A DNA stretch of 64,000 nucleotides from Ferrimonas marina (GTDB taxonomy: Bacteria > Pseudomonadota > Gammaproteobacteria > Enterobacterales > Shewanellaceae): assembly GCF_900129905.1 (NCBI RefSeq), contig NZ_FQXG01000001.1, positions 682,001-746,000 on the forward strand, given 5' to 3'. Position 1 is the stretch's first letter. Every line of letters begins with the position of its first letter. The position numbers and the translations under genes are program-made. Below are positions 8,443 through 18,816 of this stretch, in pieces. The notes beneath the pieces were generated by a model, which searched no databases, was not told the DNA's origin, and saw only the letters and a program-made list of their open reading frames with translations.

Positions 8443-9885
8443 CTATTCGGAGGCCGTCTCCGGTGAACTCTCCGGTGAAAACTCCGAGCTCGGGCTGCCG
8501 GTCCAACCGCCCCCCAGGGCGCGGAACAGATTGATCAGGTTGGCCTGCTGGTTGAGGTTCACCGCGATCAACACCTGCTGGGCGCTGTAGTAGCTGCGCT
8601 GGGAATCCAGCACGGTAAAGAAGTTGTCTACGCCCTGGCGGAAGCGCAGCTCCGACAGACGGAAGGTCTCTCCGGTGGCCGCCACCAGCATCTGCTGGGC
8701 ATCAAACTGCTGATCGAGGAACTGACGCCCAGCCAGCGCATCGGCCACCTCCTGGAAGGCGATCTGGATCGACTGCTCGTACTGGGCCAGGGCGATCTGC
8801 TGATCGGCCTTGGCTACCTCAACCCCGGAGCGGATCTCGCCCCAATGGAAGATGGGCAGGCTGATGGAGGGGGTAAAGTTCCAGGTACCGGCATCGCCGC
8901 TGAACAGGTCGTCCAGGTCTGAGCTCAACACCCCGGCAGTGGCGGTAAGGCTTATGGTGGGAAAGTAAGCCGCCCGGGCCGCACCTATGCTGGCGTTGGC
9001 GGCAATCAGTTCAAACTCCGCCTGCTGAATGTCCGGGCGCTGGGTCAGCAGCAGCGACGGCAGGCCGACCTGGATAGGGGCCAGGCCACCAAGTTCACCG
9101 GGACCGTCGGCTTGGGGCAGCAGGGTGTCGTCGATCTGCTCGCCCACCAGTACCGCCAGGGCGTTGATGTCCGCCGCAACGCGGTTGGAGTAATCCGCCA
9201 CATCCACCCGGGCGGTGGCAACGGTGACCTCTGCCTGGGCCACGTCGAGGCCGGATACCACGCCGTTATCGAAGCTTTGCTGGGTCAGGGCCAGCGAGGC
9301 GCGTTGGCTTCGCAAGGTCTCTTCCGCCAGCGCCAGTAGGGCCTTATCCGCCGCCAGGGTGAAGTAGGCGGAGGCGATCTGGCTGATCAGGATGATCTGG
9401 GTGTTGCGCCGTCCCTGCTCCGAGGCCAGGTAGGCATACAGGGCCTGGTTCTCCAGGCTGTTAACTCGCCCCCAGAAGTCCAGCTCGTAGCTGAGGATCC
9501 CTAGATCCACGTTGTACTGGCGACTGATGGTCTCGGTGCCATTGAGGGCCTCGGGCAGCTTCTGGTTAATGCCGTTGGCCTGCACATCAATATTGGGGAA
9601 CTGCTCTGAGCGCTGGATGCCATAGAGCGCCTGGGTACGGCGCAGGTTCTGGGTGGCGATGCGCAGATCCCGGTTATGCTCCAGGCCCAGTTCAATCAAG
9701 CGCTGCAACCTGGGGTCGACGATAAAGGTGCGCCAATCCTGCAGCGCACTGTTGCCATCGATCACCACCTCGGTGGTGTCGGGCCACATCTCCGGTACCG
9801 GCGCTTCGGGGCGCTCGTAATCCGGTGCCATGCTGATACAGCCGGGCAGCAGCAGACAGGGAAGCAGACGGGCAGCAAGCTTCAT
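8443..9885 (-). CDS. Outer-membrane efflux lipoprotein (OprM/NodT type)
   Basis: The 480-residue protein has a lipoprotein signal (LLLPGC) and the two repeated outer-membrane-factor domains that form the trimeric beta-barrel and periplasmic helical tunnel of tripartite pumps. The N-terminal segment APDYERPEAPVP and the SYELDFWGRVNSLENQALYAY stretch are typical of the NodT/OprM family. It is the last gene of the adaptor-pump-channel operon. Its ATG overlaps the pump stop by one base (TGATG), so the two are coupled. It should carry exported drugs or other small molecules across the outer membrane. Confidence 0.93.
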   Translation of the reverse strand: MKLAARLLPCLLLPGCISMAPDYERPEAPVPEMWPDTTEVVIDGNSALQDWRTFIVDPRLQRLIELGLEHNRDLRIATQNLRRTQALYGIQRSEQFPNIDVQANGINQKLPEALNGTETISRQYNVDLGILSYELDFWGRVNSLENQALYAYLASEQGRRNTQIILISQIASAYFTLAADKALLALAEETLRSQRASLALTQQSFDNGVVSGLDVAQAEVTVATARVDVADYSNRVAADINALAVLVGEQIDDTLLPQADGPGELGGLAPIQVGLPSLLLTQRPDIQQAEFELIAANASIGAARAAYFPTISLTATAGVLSSDLDDLFSGDAGTWNFTPSISLPIFHWGEIRSGVEVAKADQQIALAQYEQSIQIAFQEVADALAGRQFLDQQFDAQQMLVAATGETFRLSELRFRQGVDNFFTVLDSQRSYYSAQQVLIAVNLNQQANLINLFRALGGGWTGSPSSEFSPESSPETASE

Positions 9886-12800
9886 CAGTGGCCTCCCTCT
9901 GTATCCAGTTTTTCACCCTTGAACAGCTCATTGACGAAGACGAAGAACATCGGCACGAAGTAGATACCGATGAAGGTGGCGGTCAGTACGCCGCCCACCA
10001 CACCGGTGCCCACCGCGTTTTGCGCGCCGGAGCCGGCACCACTTGAGAGCGCCAGCGGCAATACGCCGAAGCCAAAGGCCAGTGAGGTCATTAGGATCGG
10101 ACGCAGACGCACCCGGGCGGCATGCAGGGCGGCGTTAAGCAGGGTTTCGCCCTGGTCGTGATACTGCTTGGCAAACTCCACAATCATAATGGCGTTCTTG
10201 GAGGAGAGGCCCACCGTGGTCAACAGCCCCACCTGGAAGTAGACATCGTTTTCCAATCCGCGCAGACCGGTGGCACTCACTGCCCCAAGCACCCCCAGGG
10301 GGATCACCAGGATCACCGCAAAGGGCACACTCCAGCTCTCATACAGTGCCGCCAGACAGAGGAATACGATCAGCACCGACAGGGCATACAGCATCGGAGC
10401 CTGGTTACCGGAGACCTTTTCTTCAAACGAAAGGCCGGTCCACTCCATGGAAACGCCGTTGGGCAGCTGCTCCACGATCCCCTCGATGGCATCCATCGCT
10501 TCACCGGTACTGATCCCGGCCTTAGGCTCGCCCTGGATCTGCATGGAGGAGATGCCGTTGTAACGCTCCAGTCGTGGCGAGCCGTACTCCCAACGGGTGG
10601 TGCCGATCGCCTTGAGCGGCACCATCTCGCCCTGGCTATTGCGGATATACCACTGGTCCAGGCCCTCCGGCGTCATCCGGAATGGCGAGTCAGACTGCAC
10701 ATACACCTGCTTCACCCGGCCCCGGTCGACGAAGTCGTTGACGTAGGAGCTACCAAAGGCGGTGATCAGGGTGGTGTTCACATCGGCGATGGAAACCCCA
10801 AGCGCTTCCGCCTTGAGGTTGTCGATCTCAATCACGAACTGTGGGGTGTCCTCAAGACCATTGGGGCGCACGTTTTGCAGCACCGGGCTTTGCGCCGACA
10901 TCCCAAGCAGCTGGTTACGGGCTTCGGTCAGCGCCTCGTGGCCAAAGGCGGAGCGGTCCTGCAGGTGCATATCAAAGCCGGAGGCGGTGCCCAGCTCGAT
11001 AATGGCGGGGGGAATAAAGGCGAAGGCCATCGCCTCGTTGATGCTGAACATAAAGCCCTGCAGACGGCCCATCACCGCCTGAACGTGAGCGTCTTTGCCG
11101 GTACGCTCCTCCCAGTCCTTCATGTCGAGGAACATCATCCCGGTGTTGGCACCGGAGCCGGCAAAGGAGAAACCCGCCACTGAGAATACCGACTCCACCG
11201 TCTCGGTCTCCTCGGTGAGGATGTAGTTCTCAATCTTCTCCAGCACCGCCAGGGTCTGCTCCTGGGTTGCGCCGGCCGGCAGCAGAGTCATCGCCATCAT
11301 CACGCCCTGGTCCTCGTCCGGCAGGAACGAGCTGGGCAGTCGGGTAAACAGAAAGCCGGCGATGGCAGAGATGACCACAAAGGCGCCCATGGCCAGGCCA
11401 ATGCGCTTCACCAGCTTGCCCACGCCATTGACGTAGCCTTCGGTGGCGCGATGGAAGGTGCGGTTAAACCAGCCAAAGAAGCCGGTGGTGGTGCCCTCTG
11501 CGGTGTGCCCCGGCTTCATCAGCTGGATACAAAGGGTCGGGGTCAGGATCATCGCCACCAGCACCGACAGCGCCACCGCGGTCACGATGGTGACCGAGAA
11601 CTGTCGGTAGATGATGCCGGTGGTGCCGCCGAAGAATGCCATCGGCACAAACACCGCCGACAGCACCATGCCGATCCCCACCAGGGCACCGGTCAGCTGC
11701 TCCATCGATTTTCGGGTGGCTTCCAGCGGTGGCAGGTTTTCCTCCTCCATCACCCGCTCTACCCCTTCCACCACCACGATGGCGTCATCCACCAGCAAGC
11801 CGATGGCCAGCACCATGGCAAACATGGTCAGAGTATTGATGCTGTAACCCAGCACAAACAATACGGCGGCAGTCCCCAACACCACCACCGGGATGGCGAT
11901 GGTGGGGATCAGGGTGGCCCGCACGCTTTGCAGGAACAGGAACATCACCAGGAACACCAACACCACGGCCTCCACTAGGGTGTGGACCACGTTCTCTACG
12001 GAGAGACGAATAAAGGGGGTGGTGTCGTAGGGCACGGCAATAGCGATGCCATCGGGGAAATAGGGTTGCAGCTGCGCCAGTTCCGCCTGCACCCGCTCCA
12101 TGGTGTCCAGTGCGTTGGCACCGGTGGCCAGGCTGATGGCCAGGCCACTGGCAGGCTTGCCGTTGTAGCGGGCTCGGGCGCTGTAGCTGGTGGCACCGAG
12201 TTCGACCCGGGCAACATCGCGAATGCGAACCTGGGAGCCATCCTCGTTGACCTTAAGCAGGATCTCCTCAAACTCCTCCACCGTGGTCAGCAGGGACTGG
12301 GCCCGGATGGTGGCATTGAGCTGCTGGCCCTTCTCGGCGGGCTCCGAGCCCAACTGGCCGGCAGACACCTGGATGTTCTGGGCAGCAATGGCGTTGTTGA
12401 CATCACCGGGCACCAGGCCAAAGCCCTCCAGCTTATTGGGGTCCAACCAGATCCGCATGGCATAGGGGGCACCAAACAGCTGCACCGCGCCGACGCCGTT
12501 GACCCGGCTCAGTGGGTCCTGCAGGTTACTGGCGATGTAATCAGACAGGTCTTCAAAGGTGCGGCTACCGTCGGTGGAGATCAGCGCCATCACCATCAGG
12601 AAGCCGGCACTGGCCTTCTCCACCGTGACCCCTTGGCGCTGCACCGCTTCGGGCAGCTGTGCCGTCGCCGCCGACACCTTGTTCTGCACCTGGACCTGGG
12701 CGATGTCTGGATCGGTACCGGCGAGGAAGGTCAGGGTGATGCTGACATTACCAAAGGAGTCGGAGTTGGAGGCGATGTACATCAGGTTGTCCAGGCCAGT

Positions 12801-13007
12801 GAGCTGCTGCTCAATCACCTGGGTAACGGTTTCTTCCGCGGTCTTGGCGGAGGCACCGGGATAGGTGGCGGTGATCTGGATACTGGGCGGGGCGATCTCG
12901 GGGTACTGGGCGATGGGAAGTTGCACCAGGGAGATCAGGCCCCCGAGCATCACCAGGATGGCCAATACCCAGGCGAAGACCGGGCGGTCGATAAAGAACT
13001 GCGCCAT
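9885..13007 (-). CDS. RND multidrug efflux pump, HAE1 family (AcrB/MexB-like)
   Basis: The 1040-residue inner-membrane pump has the AcrB layout: [17 protein letters not shown] start, twelve transmembrane helices in two blocks and two large periplasmic loops. The proton-relay Asp pair is in [20 protein letters not shown] (around residue 407), and the [11 protein letters not shown] and [15 protein letters not shown] motifs are present. Length matches AcrB (1049). It uses proton motive force to export hydrophobic compounds. It lies between its adaptor (6-base gap) and its channel (1-base overlap). No local repressor gene of the TetR or MarR kind is next to the operon, so regulation is probably from elsewhere. 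Substrates cannot be read from the sequence. Confidence 0.96.
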   Translation of the reverse strand: MAQFFIDRPVFAWVLAILVMLGGLISLVQLPIAQYPEIAPPSIQITATYPGASAKTAEETVTQVIEQQLTGLDNLMYIASNSDSFGNVSITLTFLAGTDPDIAQVQVQNKVSAATAQLPEAVQRQGVTVEKASAGFLMVMALISTDGSRTFEDLSDYIASNLQDPLSRVNGVGAVQLFGAPYAMRIWLDPNKLEGFGLVPGDVNNAIAAQNIQVSAGQLGSEPAEKGQQLNATIRAQSLLTTVEEFEEILLKVNEDGSQVRIRDVARVELGATSYSARARYNGKPASGLAISLATGANALDTMERVQAELAQLQPYFPDGIAIAVPYDTTPFIRLSVENVVHTLVEAVVLVFLVMFLFLQSVRATLIPTIAIPVVVLGTAAVLFVLGYSINTLTMFAMVLAIGLLVDDAIVVVEGVERVMEEENLPPLEATRKSMEQLTGALVGIGMVLSAVFVPMAFFGGTTGIIYRQFSVTIVTAVALSVLVAMILTPTLCIQLMKPGHTAEGTTTGFFGWFNRTFHRATEGYVNGVGKLVKRIGLAMGAFVVISAIAGFLFTRLPSSFLPDEDQGVMMAMTLLPAGATQEQTLAVLEKIENYILTEETETVESVFSVAGFSFAGSGANTGMMFLDMKDWEERTGKDAHVQAVMGRLQGFMFSINEAMAFAFIPPAIIELGTASGFDMHLQDRSAFGHEALTEARNQLLGMSAQSPVLQNVRPNGLEDTPQFVIEIDNLKAEALGVSIADVNTTLITAFGSSYVNDFVDRGRVKQVYVQSDSPFRMTPEGLDQWYIRNSQGEMVPLKAIGTTRWEYGSPRLERYNGISSMQIQGEPKAGISTGEAMDAIEGIVEQLPNGVSMEWTGLSFEEKVSGNQAPMLYALSVLIVFLCLAALYESWSVPFAVILVIPLGVLGAVSATGLRGLENDVYFQVGLLTTVGLSSKNAIMIVEFAKQYHDQGETLLNAALHAARVRLRPILMTSLAFGFGVLPLALSSGAGSGAQNAVGTGVVGGVLTATFIGIYFVPMFFVFVNELFKGEKLDTEGGH

Positions 13008-13013
13008 GCTGCC

Positions 13014-14150
13014 CTACTCCTGTTCCACTTCGTGAAACTTCGGCACCGGCATGCCCGGACGGACAAACTGCAGCCCCTCAAGGATCACCTGGTCACCGTC
13101 ATTCAAACCTTCGGTCACCAGCCAGGATTGGCCGATCAGTTCCGACGCCGTTACCAGCCGCAGCTCCGCTTCTCCCTTATCGTTGATCACCATCACCGTG
13201 GCCTGCCCCTTGGGATCGCGACTGACCCCCTTGGCCGGTACCAGGATGCCGTTGGGGCGGATCCCCTTGACCAGCTCGGCACGGACAAACATCCCCGGTA
13301 GCAGCAAGTTATCGGGGTTGGGGAAGGTGGTACGTATGGTAAAGGTGCTGGTGGAGACATCCACGTTGATGTCAGCAAACTTGAACTCGCCGTAATGTTC
13401 GTACTCGGCGCCATCATCAAACAACAGGCGAACCCGGGCGGCTTCCCCTTCCTGACGGATGATCTGGCCGGAGTTCCAGGCCCGGCGTAACCGGTTGAGT
13501 TCACGGCTAGACTCGGACACATCCACAAACATGGGATCGAACTGCTGCACCGTCACCAGTGCCTGGGACTGGCTGCTGGTGACCAGGGCCCCAGCGGTGA
13601 CCGAGGAGCGGCCGGCCAAGCCTGTGATGGGGGCGTATACCCGGGTGTAATCCAGGTTGATCTTGGACTGGGTAACGGCGGCGGTGGCGGTCTCAATCTC
13701 CGCCTCGGCCTGCTCATACTGCGCCAGGGCATCGTCGTAGTCCTGACGGGACACCGCATTGGCATCCACCAGGATCTTGTAGCGATCGGCCCGGGCCTTG
13801 GCGGTCTTAAGGTTGGCCCGCGCTTTGGACAAATCCGCCCGAGCCCGGTTAAGGTCGGCTTCAAAGGGGGCAGGGTCAATCAGGTAGAGCTGCGCGCCCT
13901 TTTCCACCATGGCGCCCTCTTCAAACAGCTGCTCGAGGATGATGCCGGAGATCTGCGGGCGTACCTCCGCCTGCAACGATGCCTTGGTTCGGCCCGGGAG
14001 TCGAGTGGTCAAGGTGACAGGTTCAGAGGCGATCTTGATGATGCCGATGTCTACCTGTGGCGGCCCCTGCTGAGGTGGAGGAGCCTCGCCGCAGCCCTGC
14101 AGGAAGTAGATCAAGCCGAGCCCCAAAGGGGCAAATCGCCATTTCACCAT
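13014..14150 (-). CDS. RND periplasmic adaptor lipoprotein (AcrA/MexA-like)
   Basis: The protein (378 residues from the chosen start) has a lipoprotein signal (LGLIYFLQGC), a biotinyl-lipoyl-like half (AEVRPQISGIILEQLFEEGAMVEKGAQLYLID), a coiled-coil hairpin (about 95-165) and beta-barrel and membrane-proximal domains. It joins the pump to the outer-membrane channel. It is the first gene of the operon, so the promoter lies in 14151-14330. The frame could begin 9 codons earlier, but the chosen ATG follows GAGGACAGC and directly starts the lipoprotein signal. Confidence 0.93.
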   Translation of the reverse strand: MVKWRFAPLGLGLIYFLQGCGEAPPPQQGPPQVDIGIIKIASEPVTLTTRLPGRTKASLQAEVRPQISGIILEQLFEEGAMVEKGAQLYLIDPAPFEADLNRARADLSKARANLKTAKARADRYKILVDANAVSRQDYDDALAQYEQAEAEIETATAAVTQSKINLDYTRVYAPITGLAGRSSVTAGALVTSSQSQALVTVQQFDPMFVDVSESSRELNRLRRAWNSGQIIRQEGEAARVRLLFDDGAEYEHYGEFKFADINVDVSTSTFTIRTTFPNPDNLLLPGMFVRAELVKGIRPNGILVPAKGVSRDPKGQATVMVINDKGEAELRLVTASELIGQSWLVTEGLNDGDQVILEGLQFVRPGMPVPKFHEVEQE

Positions 14151-14332
14151 GCTGTCCTCGTTGTCGACACCGACCACTCAAAGTCGGTACCCAAAACTGT
14201 AGCAGAGAATGGTTTTTCGGCTTTTCGAGTTAACTTAGTTCAATGAGGTATTTGCCCCAGCGCCGCAGGGGATCGCAGGGGCTCATGGCATTGTCAGGGC
14301 CTCATCAGCGCGACATTGCCCGATACGGAGAG

Positions 14333-14373
14333 AAAAAAGCACAACAGCCCATCGATTAGCCAGCGGTGTGCTT
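14333..14373 (-). terminator. Terminator overlapping the UMF1 carrier stop codon
   Basis: On the minus strand AAGCACA (14373-14367) pairs with TGTGCTT (14343-14337), followed by a T run. The stem begins inside the stop codon of the carrier gene. Confidence 0.5.
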
Positions 14374-15715
14374 ACTCCACCTCTTTAAACTGCCGTGCCT
14401 GCTCCCGGCCCTGGTTGATGGGCAGCAACAGGATCAGCACTGCACCGGCAACAAAGAAGCCCAGGATCACCAGCAAGGCCTGCTGCACCGACACCAGATC
14501 CGCCACCAGGGCAAAACAGAAGCTACCGAGGATCGCCGCCACCCGGGCAAACAGGCCCCAGAAACCAAACATCATGGCGCTGTAGCCGGTGGGAGTGAGC
14601 AGGCCCACCAGGGTGCGGCTGGCGCTTTGGGTTGAGCCCAACCCGGCACCGGCCACCACGGCGGAAACCATGAACAGCTGGTTCTCCTCCATATTGAGCC
14701 AGCGGGCCAGATCACCCAGGTAATAGATGGAGAGCACACCCAGGCTCCACCACACCAGGGTCAGAAACACCGTGGCCTTGGAGCCGATACGGGTCTCCAG
14801 CAGGCCAAAGCTGACGGCACCGACAAAGGCGGAGAGCTGCAGGGCCAGGAACACCCCGGTCTTCTCACCGGCGGACAACGTCAGCTCGGCATCGACGTAG
14901 ATGCCAAAGAACTTGATAACGATGGCCATGCCGGCACTGTAGAGGGTAAACACGCCAAAGAAGCGCAGCAGTACCGGCAGGGCCTGGCTCAGTTGCCAGC
15001 AGTGAGAGAGACGTTGCAGGGTATGGAGCCACACCGCTTTGGCGCTGGTATCCGGGGTACCGGCTACCGGGCGATCCCGCAACCACAGCATGGTGGGAAT
15101 GGAAACCACCACAAAGAATCCCGCCACCACCAGCATCGCCTGCTGATTCTGGGCAATGTAGAGGGCCAAATCGCTGTCAGCATCGGCGGTGATCACCCCA
15201 AACAGCACCAAGATCAGACTCAGCAACCCGCCCAGGTAACCGACCCCCCAGCCAATGCCCGAGAGCAGCCCCATGTTGTCCGGAGTGGCCAGATCGGTCA
15301 GGAAGGAGGCGCAGAACACCTCGGACAACATCCAGGCGGTGTTGCTGACCACGATCAGGGCTATGGCCCAGCCGATGGCGCCGGGACCAACAAAGAACAA
15401 CATCGCCGTGGCCGCCGCGCACAGCATCATGTTGCCGAGCAGGAAGCCCTTCTTGCGGCCGGTGAGGTCACACAGCGTCCCCAGGAATGGGGCCAACAGC
15501 ATTGCCGTCAGGTTGGAGAGGATCATCGCCAGGCCCCAGTAGCTGTTGCCCCACTCCGACCCTTGCGGTACCAGGTGTTGGACAAAGAAGGCGCTGAACA
15601 CGATGGTGATCACCACGGTGGTATAGGCTGAGTTGGCCACGTCGAACATCGCCCAGCCAAAGATCTCCCGCTTCGTGGTCTGGCCACGAACCCCCAACTC
15701 ACTCATTGCTGTCAT
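14372..15715 (-). CDS. MFS transporter, UMF1 (Atg22-like) family
   Basis: The 447-residue protein has about twelve hydrophobic helices and the UMF1 start pattern REIFGWAMFDVANSAYTTVVITIVF. The first loop carries the MFS signature-like GTLCDLTGRKKGFLLG, and the segment NTAWMLSEVFCASFLTDLATPDNMGLLSGIGWGVGYLGGLL is characteristic. The substrate of bacterial UMF1 carriers is not well defined; the yeast relative Atg22 exports amino acids from vacuoles. It is transcribed on its own, downstream of the divergent rubrerythrin promoter region. Confidence 0.88.
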   Translation of the reverse strand: MTAMSELGVRGQTTKREIFGWAMFDVANSAYTTVVITIVFSAFFVQHLVPQGSEWGNSYWGLAMILSNLTAMLLAPFLGTLCDLTGRKKGFLLGNMMLCAAATAMLFFVGPGAIGWAIALIVVSNTAWMLSEVFCASFLTDLATPDNMGLLSGIGWGVGYLGGLLSLILVLFGVITADADSDLALYIAQNQQAMLVVAGFFVVVSIPTMLWLRDRPVAGTPDTSAKAVWLHTLQRLSHCWQLSQALPVLLRFFGVFTLYSAGMAIVIKFFGIYVDAELTLSAGEKTGVFLALQLSAFVGAVSFGLLETRIGSKATVFLTLVWWSLGVLSIYYLGDLARWLNMEENQLFMVSAVVAGAGLGSTQSASRTLVGLLTPTGYSAMMFGFWGLFARVAAILGSFCFALVADLVSVQQALLVILGFFVAGAVLILLLPINQGREQARQFKEVE

Positions 15716-15869
15716 CCAAAAGGGTGTTGAATCTGCAGGTTACCCTATTTCGATGACGAACCGCAGACAGACAAGCCGGTGATTTGTCGACTGATCCGGC
15801 AAGGATCATTCGATTGTGGCGATTAAGCCGGTAGAGAATTCCTATCGGCATGGCGGCAATGCAGCAACT

Positions 15870-15895
15870 AGGGTTTAGGGGAACACTCTAACCCT
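15870..15895 (+). other. 5'-UTR hairpin before rubrerythrin
   Basis: AGGGTTTAG (15870-15878) and CTAACCCT (15888-15895) form a near-perfect 8-bp stem ending 17 bases before the ATG at 15913. The ribosome site (GCAGGAG) lies just after the stem. It could affect mRNA stability or be an operator; no factor is identifiable. Confidence 0.35.
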
Positions 15896-15912
15896 GTGAG
15901 CAGGAGTCTGTT

Positions 15913-16332
15913 ATGTCATTGAAAGGATCAAAGACCGAGCAAAACCTGAAGGATGCCTTCTCGGGCGAATCCCAAGCCAACCGCCGCTATCTCTACTTTG
16001 CCGCCAAAGCGGACGTTGAGGGCTACAACGACGTCGCCGCGGTATTCCGCTCCACCGCTGAGGGGGAGACCGGCCACGCCCATGGCCACCTGGAGTACCT
16101 GGAGGCGGTCGGCGACCCCGCTACCGGGCTGCCCATCGGCGGCACCGCCAGCAACCTAAAAGCCGCCATCGCCGGGGAAACGCACGAGTACACCGACATG
16201 TACCCGGGTATGGCGAAGACCGCCCGGGACGAAGGCTTTGAAGAGATCGCCGACTGGTTTGAAACCCTGGCCAAGGCTGAGCGTTCGCACGCCAATCGGT
16301 TCCAGAAAGCCCTGGATAACCTCGACGAGTAA
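15913..16332 (+). CDS. Rubrerythrin (diiron domain only)
   Basis: The 139-residue protein consists of the four-helix ferritin-like diiron domain. Ligands fit Glu19 ([10 protein letters not shown]), Glu52 and His55 (EGETGH), Glu89 or Glu92 (GETHEY), and Glu123 and His126 (KAERSH). The C-terminal rubredoxin domain of classical rubrerythrins is absent, so electrons must come from a separate donor. It probably reduces hydrogen peroxide. It is the first gene of a run with the Fe-S protein and DUF3501 protein, a grouping I recall from other proteobacteria, and the adjacent Fe-S protein is the obvious electron-donor candidate. Start: GCAGGAGTCTGTT-ATG. Confidence 0.95.
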   Translation: MSLKGSKTEQNLKDAFSGESQANRRYLYFAAKADVEGYNDVAAVFRSTAEGETGHAHGHLEYLEAVGDPATGLPIGGTASNLKAAIAGETHEYTDMYPGMAKTARDEGFEEIADWFETLAKAERSHANRFQKALDNLDE

Positions 16333-16351
16333 CCCGCACGGAGCGCGCCCC

Positions 16352-17683
16352 ATGAGTCGCAAAGAGGGCAGCCTGGAAGCGCCGACGCGCCACCCCATTC
16401 GGTGGCGCGACGACGACTACTACGACGCTGCCAAGCTGGAACAAGAGCTGGAACGGGTCTACGACGTCTGTCACGGCTGCCGCCGCTGCGTCAGTCTCTG
16501 TCAGTCCTTCCCTACCCTTTTTGATTTGGTGGACGAGTCTGACACCATGGAGGTGGACGGTGTTGATAAAGCGGATTACTGGAAGGTGGTGGATCACTGC
16601 TACCTCTGCGATCTCTGCTTTATGACCAAGTGCCCCTACGTGCCTCCCCACGAGTGGGCCATCGACTTCCCCCATCTGATGCTGCAGGCCAAGGCGCAGC
16701 GTTATAAGGAACAGGGAGCCCGGTTTCGCGACCGTCTGTTAACCAGCACCGACGCCATGGGCCGCTTCGCATCACTACCCGGTGTACGGCACAGCTACAA
16801 CGCCATCGCCAACACCCATCTGTTTCGCGCTACCCTGGACAAAACCCTGGGGATCCACCCCGAAGCTAACCTACCCAGCTACCACCGCCCCACCTTGGCT
16901 GATCGCCTCGATGGCCAGGTTGACGGCGCAAGCGAAGGAGCGCCTGTGGGCGATACCAGCGGCAAGCTCGCGGTGTTTGCCACCTGTTTTGCCAACTTTA
17001 CCAGCCCGGAACTGGCGGACGATTTTGCCAAGGTGTTCCAGCACAATGGCATCCAGATCCAATCGGTGAAGGGAGAGAAGTGTTGCGGCATGCCCAAGCT
17101 GGAACTGGGTGATATGGAGAGCGTCGACGCCTTCAAGCGCCACAACATCCCGATCCTGGCCAAGCTGGTAGACCAGGGCTGGGACCTGACTGCCCCCATC
17201 CCCTCCTGTGTGTTGATGTTCAAGCAGGAGCTGCCCTTGATGTACCCGGAGGATGAAGACGTCGCCAAGGTACAGCGGGCGTTCTTCGACCCCTTTGAGT
17301 ACCTGTGGCTACGCCATCGCGGCGGCGCCTTTAATACCGAGTTTGCCAATCCACTGGGCAAGGTAAGTTATCAACCGGCGTGCCACCAAAGGGTACAGAA
17401 CTTCGGCCCCCGCACCCGGGATCTGCTGGCACTGGTGCCCGATACCGAGATCACCCTGATTGAGCGATGCTCCGGCCATGACGGCACCTACGCGGTGAAA
17501 TCGGAAACCCACTCCCACAGCGTCAAGATCGCCCGGCCGGTAGTGCGCCAGGCCAGTGCCGCTGAACCGGCCCACCACACCAGTGACTGCCCGATGGCGG
17601 CCAAGCACGTTGGCGAGTTGGCGGATCCCACCCTCTCAGCCCCGCACCCCATGACCTTGTTGCGTCAGGCCTATGGCCTGTAG
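16352..17683 (+). CDS. HdrB/GlpC-like iron-sulfur protein with CCG domains
   Basis: The protein (443 residues from the chosen start) has two N-terminal 4Fe-4S motifs (Cys40/43/46/50 in [11 protein letters not shown] and Cys83/86/89/94 in [12 protein letters not shown]). Two cysteine-rich CCG-type regions follow: CC at 244-245 with Cys286, and Cys344 with Cys373 in ERCSGHDG. This is the layout of heterodisulfide reductase-related proteins and of GlpC. It should move electrons, probably to the rubrerythrin encoded 19 bases upstream. The reading frame is open into the rubrerythrin gene, but the chosen ATG follows CGGAG and avoids a 95-base overlap. The DUF3501 gene starts 9 bases after its stop. 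Confidence 0.9.
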   Translation: MSRKEGSLEAPTRHPIRWRDDDYYDAAKLEQELERVYDVCHGCRRCVSLCQSFPTLFDLVDESDTMEVDGVDKADYWKVVDHCYLCDLCFMTKCPYVPPHEWAIDFPHLMLQAKAQRYKEQGARFRDRLLTSTDAMGRFASLPGVRHSYNAIANTHLFRATLDKTLGIHPEANLPSYHRPTLADRLDGQVDGASEGAPVGDTSGKLAVFATCFANFTSPELADDFAKVFQHNGIQIQSVKGEKCCGMPKLELGDMESVDAFKRHNIPILAKLVDQGWDLTAPIPSCVLMFKQELPLMYPEDEDVAKVQRAFFDPFEYLWLRHRGGAFNTEFANPLGKVSYQPACHQRVQNFGPRTRDLLALVPDTEITLIERCSGHDGTYAVKSETHSHSVKIARPVVRQASAAEPAHHTSDCPMAAKHVGELADPTLSAPHPMTLLRQAYGL

Positions 17684-17692
17684 GAGAAGCCC

Positions 17693-18292
17693 ATGACTAA
17701 GCTAGAGCGCGACGACCTGCTGTCGCTGGAGGAATACGCCCTGCAACGGGCCCGATTTCGTGCCGAGGTGATGCGCCATAAGCAGTCGCTGCAGCTGAAC
17801 CTGGGGCCGCACCTCCGGCTGCTGTTTGAGGATCGTTTGACGGTGCAGTACCAGATCCAGGAGATGCTGCGCATTGAGCGGCTGTTTGAGCCGGCCCAGA
17901 TCCAGGAGGAGCTGGACGCTTATAATCCGCTGATCCCCGATGGCGGCAACTGGAAGGCCACCATGATGCTGGAGTATCCAGATGAGCAGGAGCGGCGCCA
18001 GGCCTTGGGCAGATTGGTGGGCATTGAGGATCAAATCGCATTGAAGATCGGCGATCTGCCGGAGGTGCTGGCCATTGCCGATGAGGATCTGGAGCGCAGC
18101 GAACCGGACAAGACCGCCAGCGTTCACTTCCTGCGTTGGGAACTGACCCCGGCGATGCGCCTGGCCCTGTTGCACGAGCAGGCACCGGTGACCTTCCGCT
18201 GTCATCACCCCAACCTGACCAGCCAGGCGCAAGCCCCGCAGGGCACCCGTCAGGCCCTACTGCAGTGCCTTGTTCCACTTAGGGAGCATTAA
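17693..18292 (+). CDS. DUF3501 family protein
   Basis: The 199-residue soluble protein fits DUF3501: MTKLERDDLLSLEEYALQRARFRAEVMRHK near the start, the PHLRLLFEDRLTVQYQIQEMLRIER segment in the middle and SVHFLRWELTP near the end. From recall, proteins of this family are often encoded beside rubrerythrin and Hdr-like Fe-S proteins, as here, and no activity is known to me. It is preceded by GTAGGAGAAGCCC. Its stop overlaps the next start by one base (TAATG), so the operon continues. It may be an assembly or regulatory partner of the two redox proteins; that is inference from position. Confidence 0.88.
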   Translation: MTKLERDDLLSLEEYALQRARFRAEVMRHKQSLQLNLGPHLRLLFEDRLTVQYQIQEMLRIERLFEPAQIQEELDAYNPLIPDGGNWKATMMLEYPDEQERRQALGRLVGIEDQIALKIGDLPEVLAIADEDLERSEPDKTASVHFLRWELTPAMRLALLHEQAPVTFRCHHPNLTSQAQAPQGTRQALLQCLVPLREH

Positions 18293-18816
18293 TGCAGCCA
18301 GCGGCTCTGCTGGTCCTGCTCACCCTGGTGCAGCCGGCGCTGCAGGAGAGCACCCTGCTGCAGCAATTGCAGGGCCATTGGCGCGGTGAGGTGTGGGTGG
18401 TCACCAATGAGGGTCGCAGTGGCCAGCTGTTCAAGGGCGATCAGCGGATCATCGCCCTACCTCACCAGCTGCAGATCAGCCGTCAAGTACACACCTCCGA
18501 AGGTGCCCTGCTGTTTGTCGACCAATGGCACTGGCAGCCATCCCACAACTGCACCCCTCAGCGTTTGAGCAAGCTGCAGATCCTGGCACCACAGGCCTGG
18601 GTTATGGAGTTTGAGCGGGCTGGCCCGGACGGCCGGCCCCTGCGTCACACCCTGTTTCGTCAGCAAAACACCCTCATCGATCAAGAGCAGTCGCTGGATG
18701 CTCAGCAGCGCTGGCGCACCCGGTACCTGGCGCGCTACCAGTTCCAGGGGCCGGCTTCGGCTCAGCAGGAGATCGCTTCAGCGGGGTGTTTGTCGCTGCA
18801 GGGCATTCAACCCTAA
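18292..18816 (+). CDS. Small exported protein coupled to DUF3501, unknown
   Basis: The 174-residue protein begins with a hydrophobic leader (MQPAALLVLLTLVQPALQ) and then looks like a single beta-rich domain with the pattern QGHWRGEVWVVTNEGRSGQLF, as in lipocalin-like or DUF1579-like exported proteins. Two Cys (in HNCTPQRL and SAGCLSL) could pair after export. I cannot assign a family. It is coupled to the DUF3501 gene by a TAATG overlap. Its last four bases overlap the convergent GlsB-like gene. Confidence 0.65.
   Translation: MQPAALLVLLTLVQPALQESTLLQQLQGHWRGEVWVVTNEGRSGQLFKGDQRIIALPHQLQISRQVHTSEGALLFVDQWHWQPSHNCTPQRLSKLQILAPQAWVMEFERAGPDGRPLRHTLFRQQNTLIDQEQSLDAQQRWRTRYLARYQFQGPASAQQEIASAGCLSLQGIQP

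Noticed and set aside
16238..16351. Upstream extension of the Hdr-like Fe-S protein into the rubrerythrin gene.
   Set aside because: The extra 38 residues are out-of-frame translation of rubrerythrin. An ATG with CGGAG at 16352 gives the proper N-terminus.
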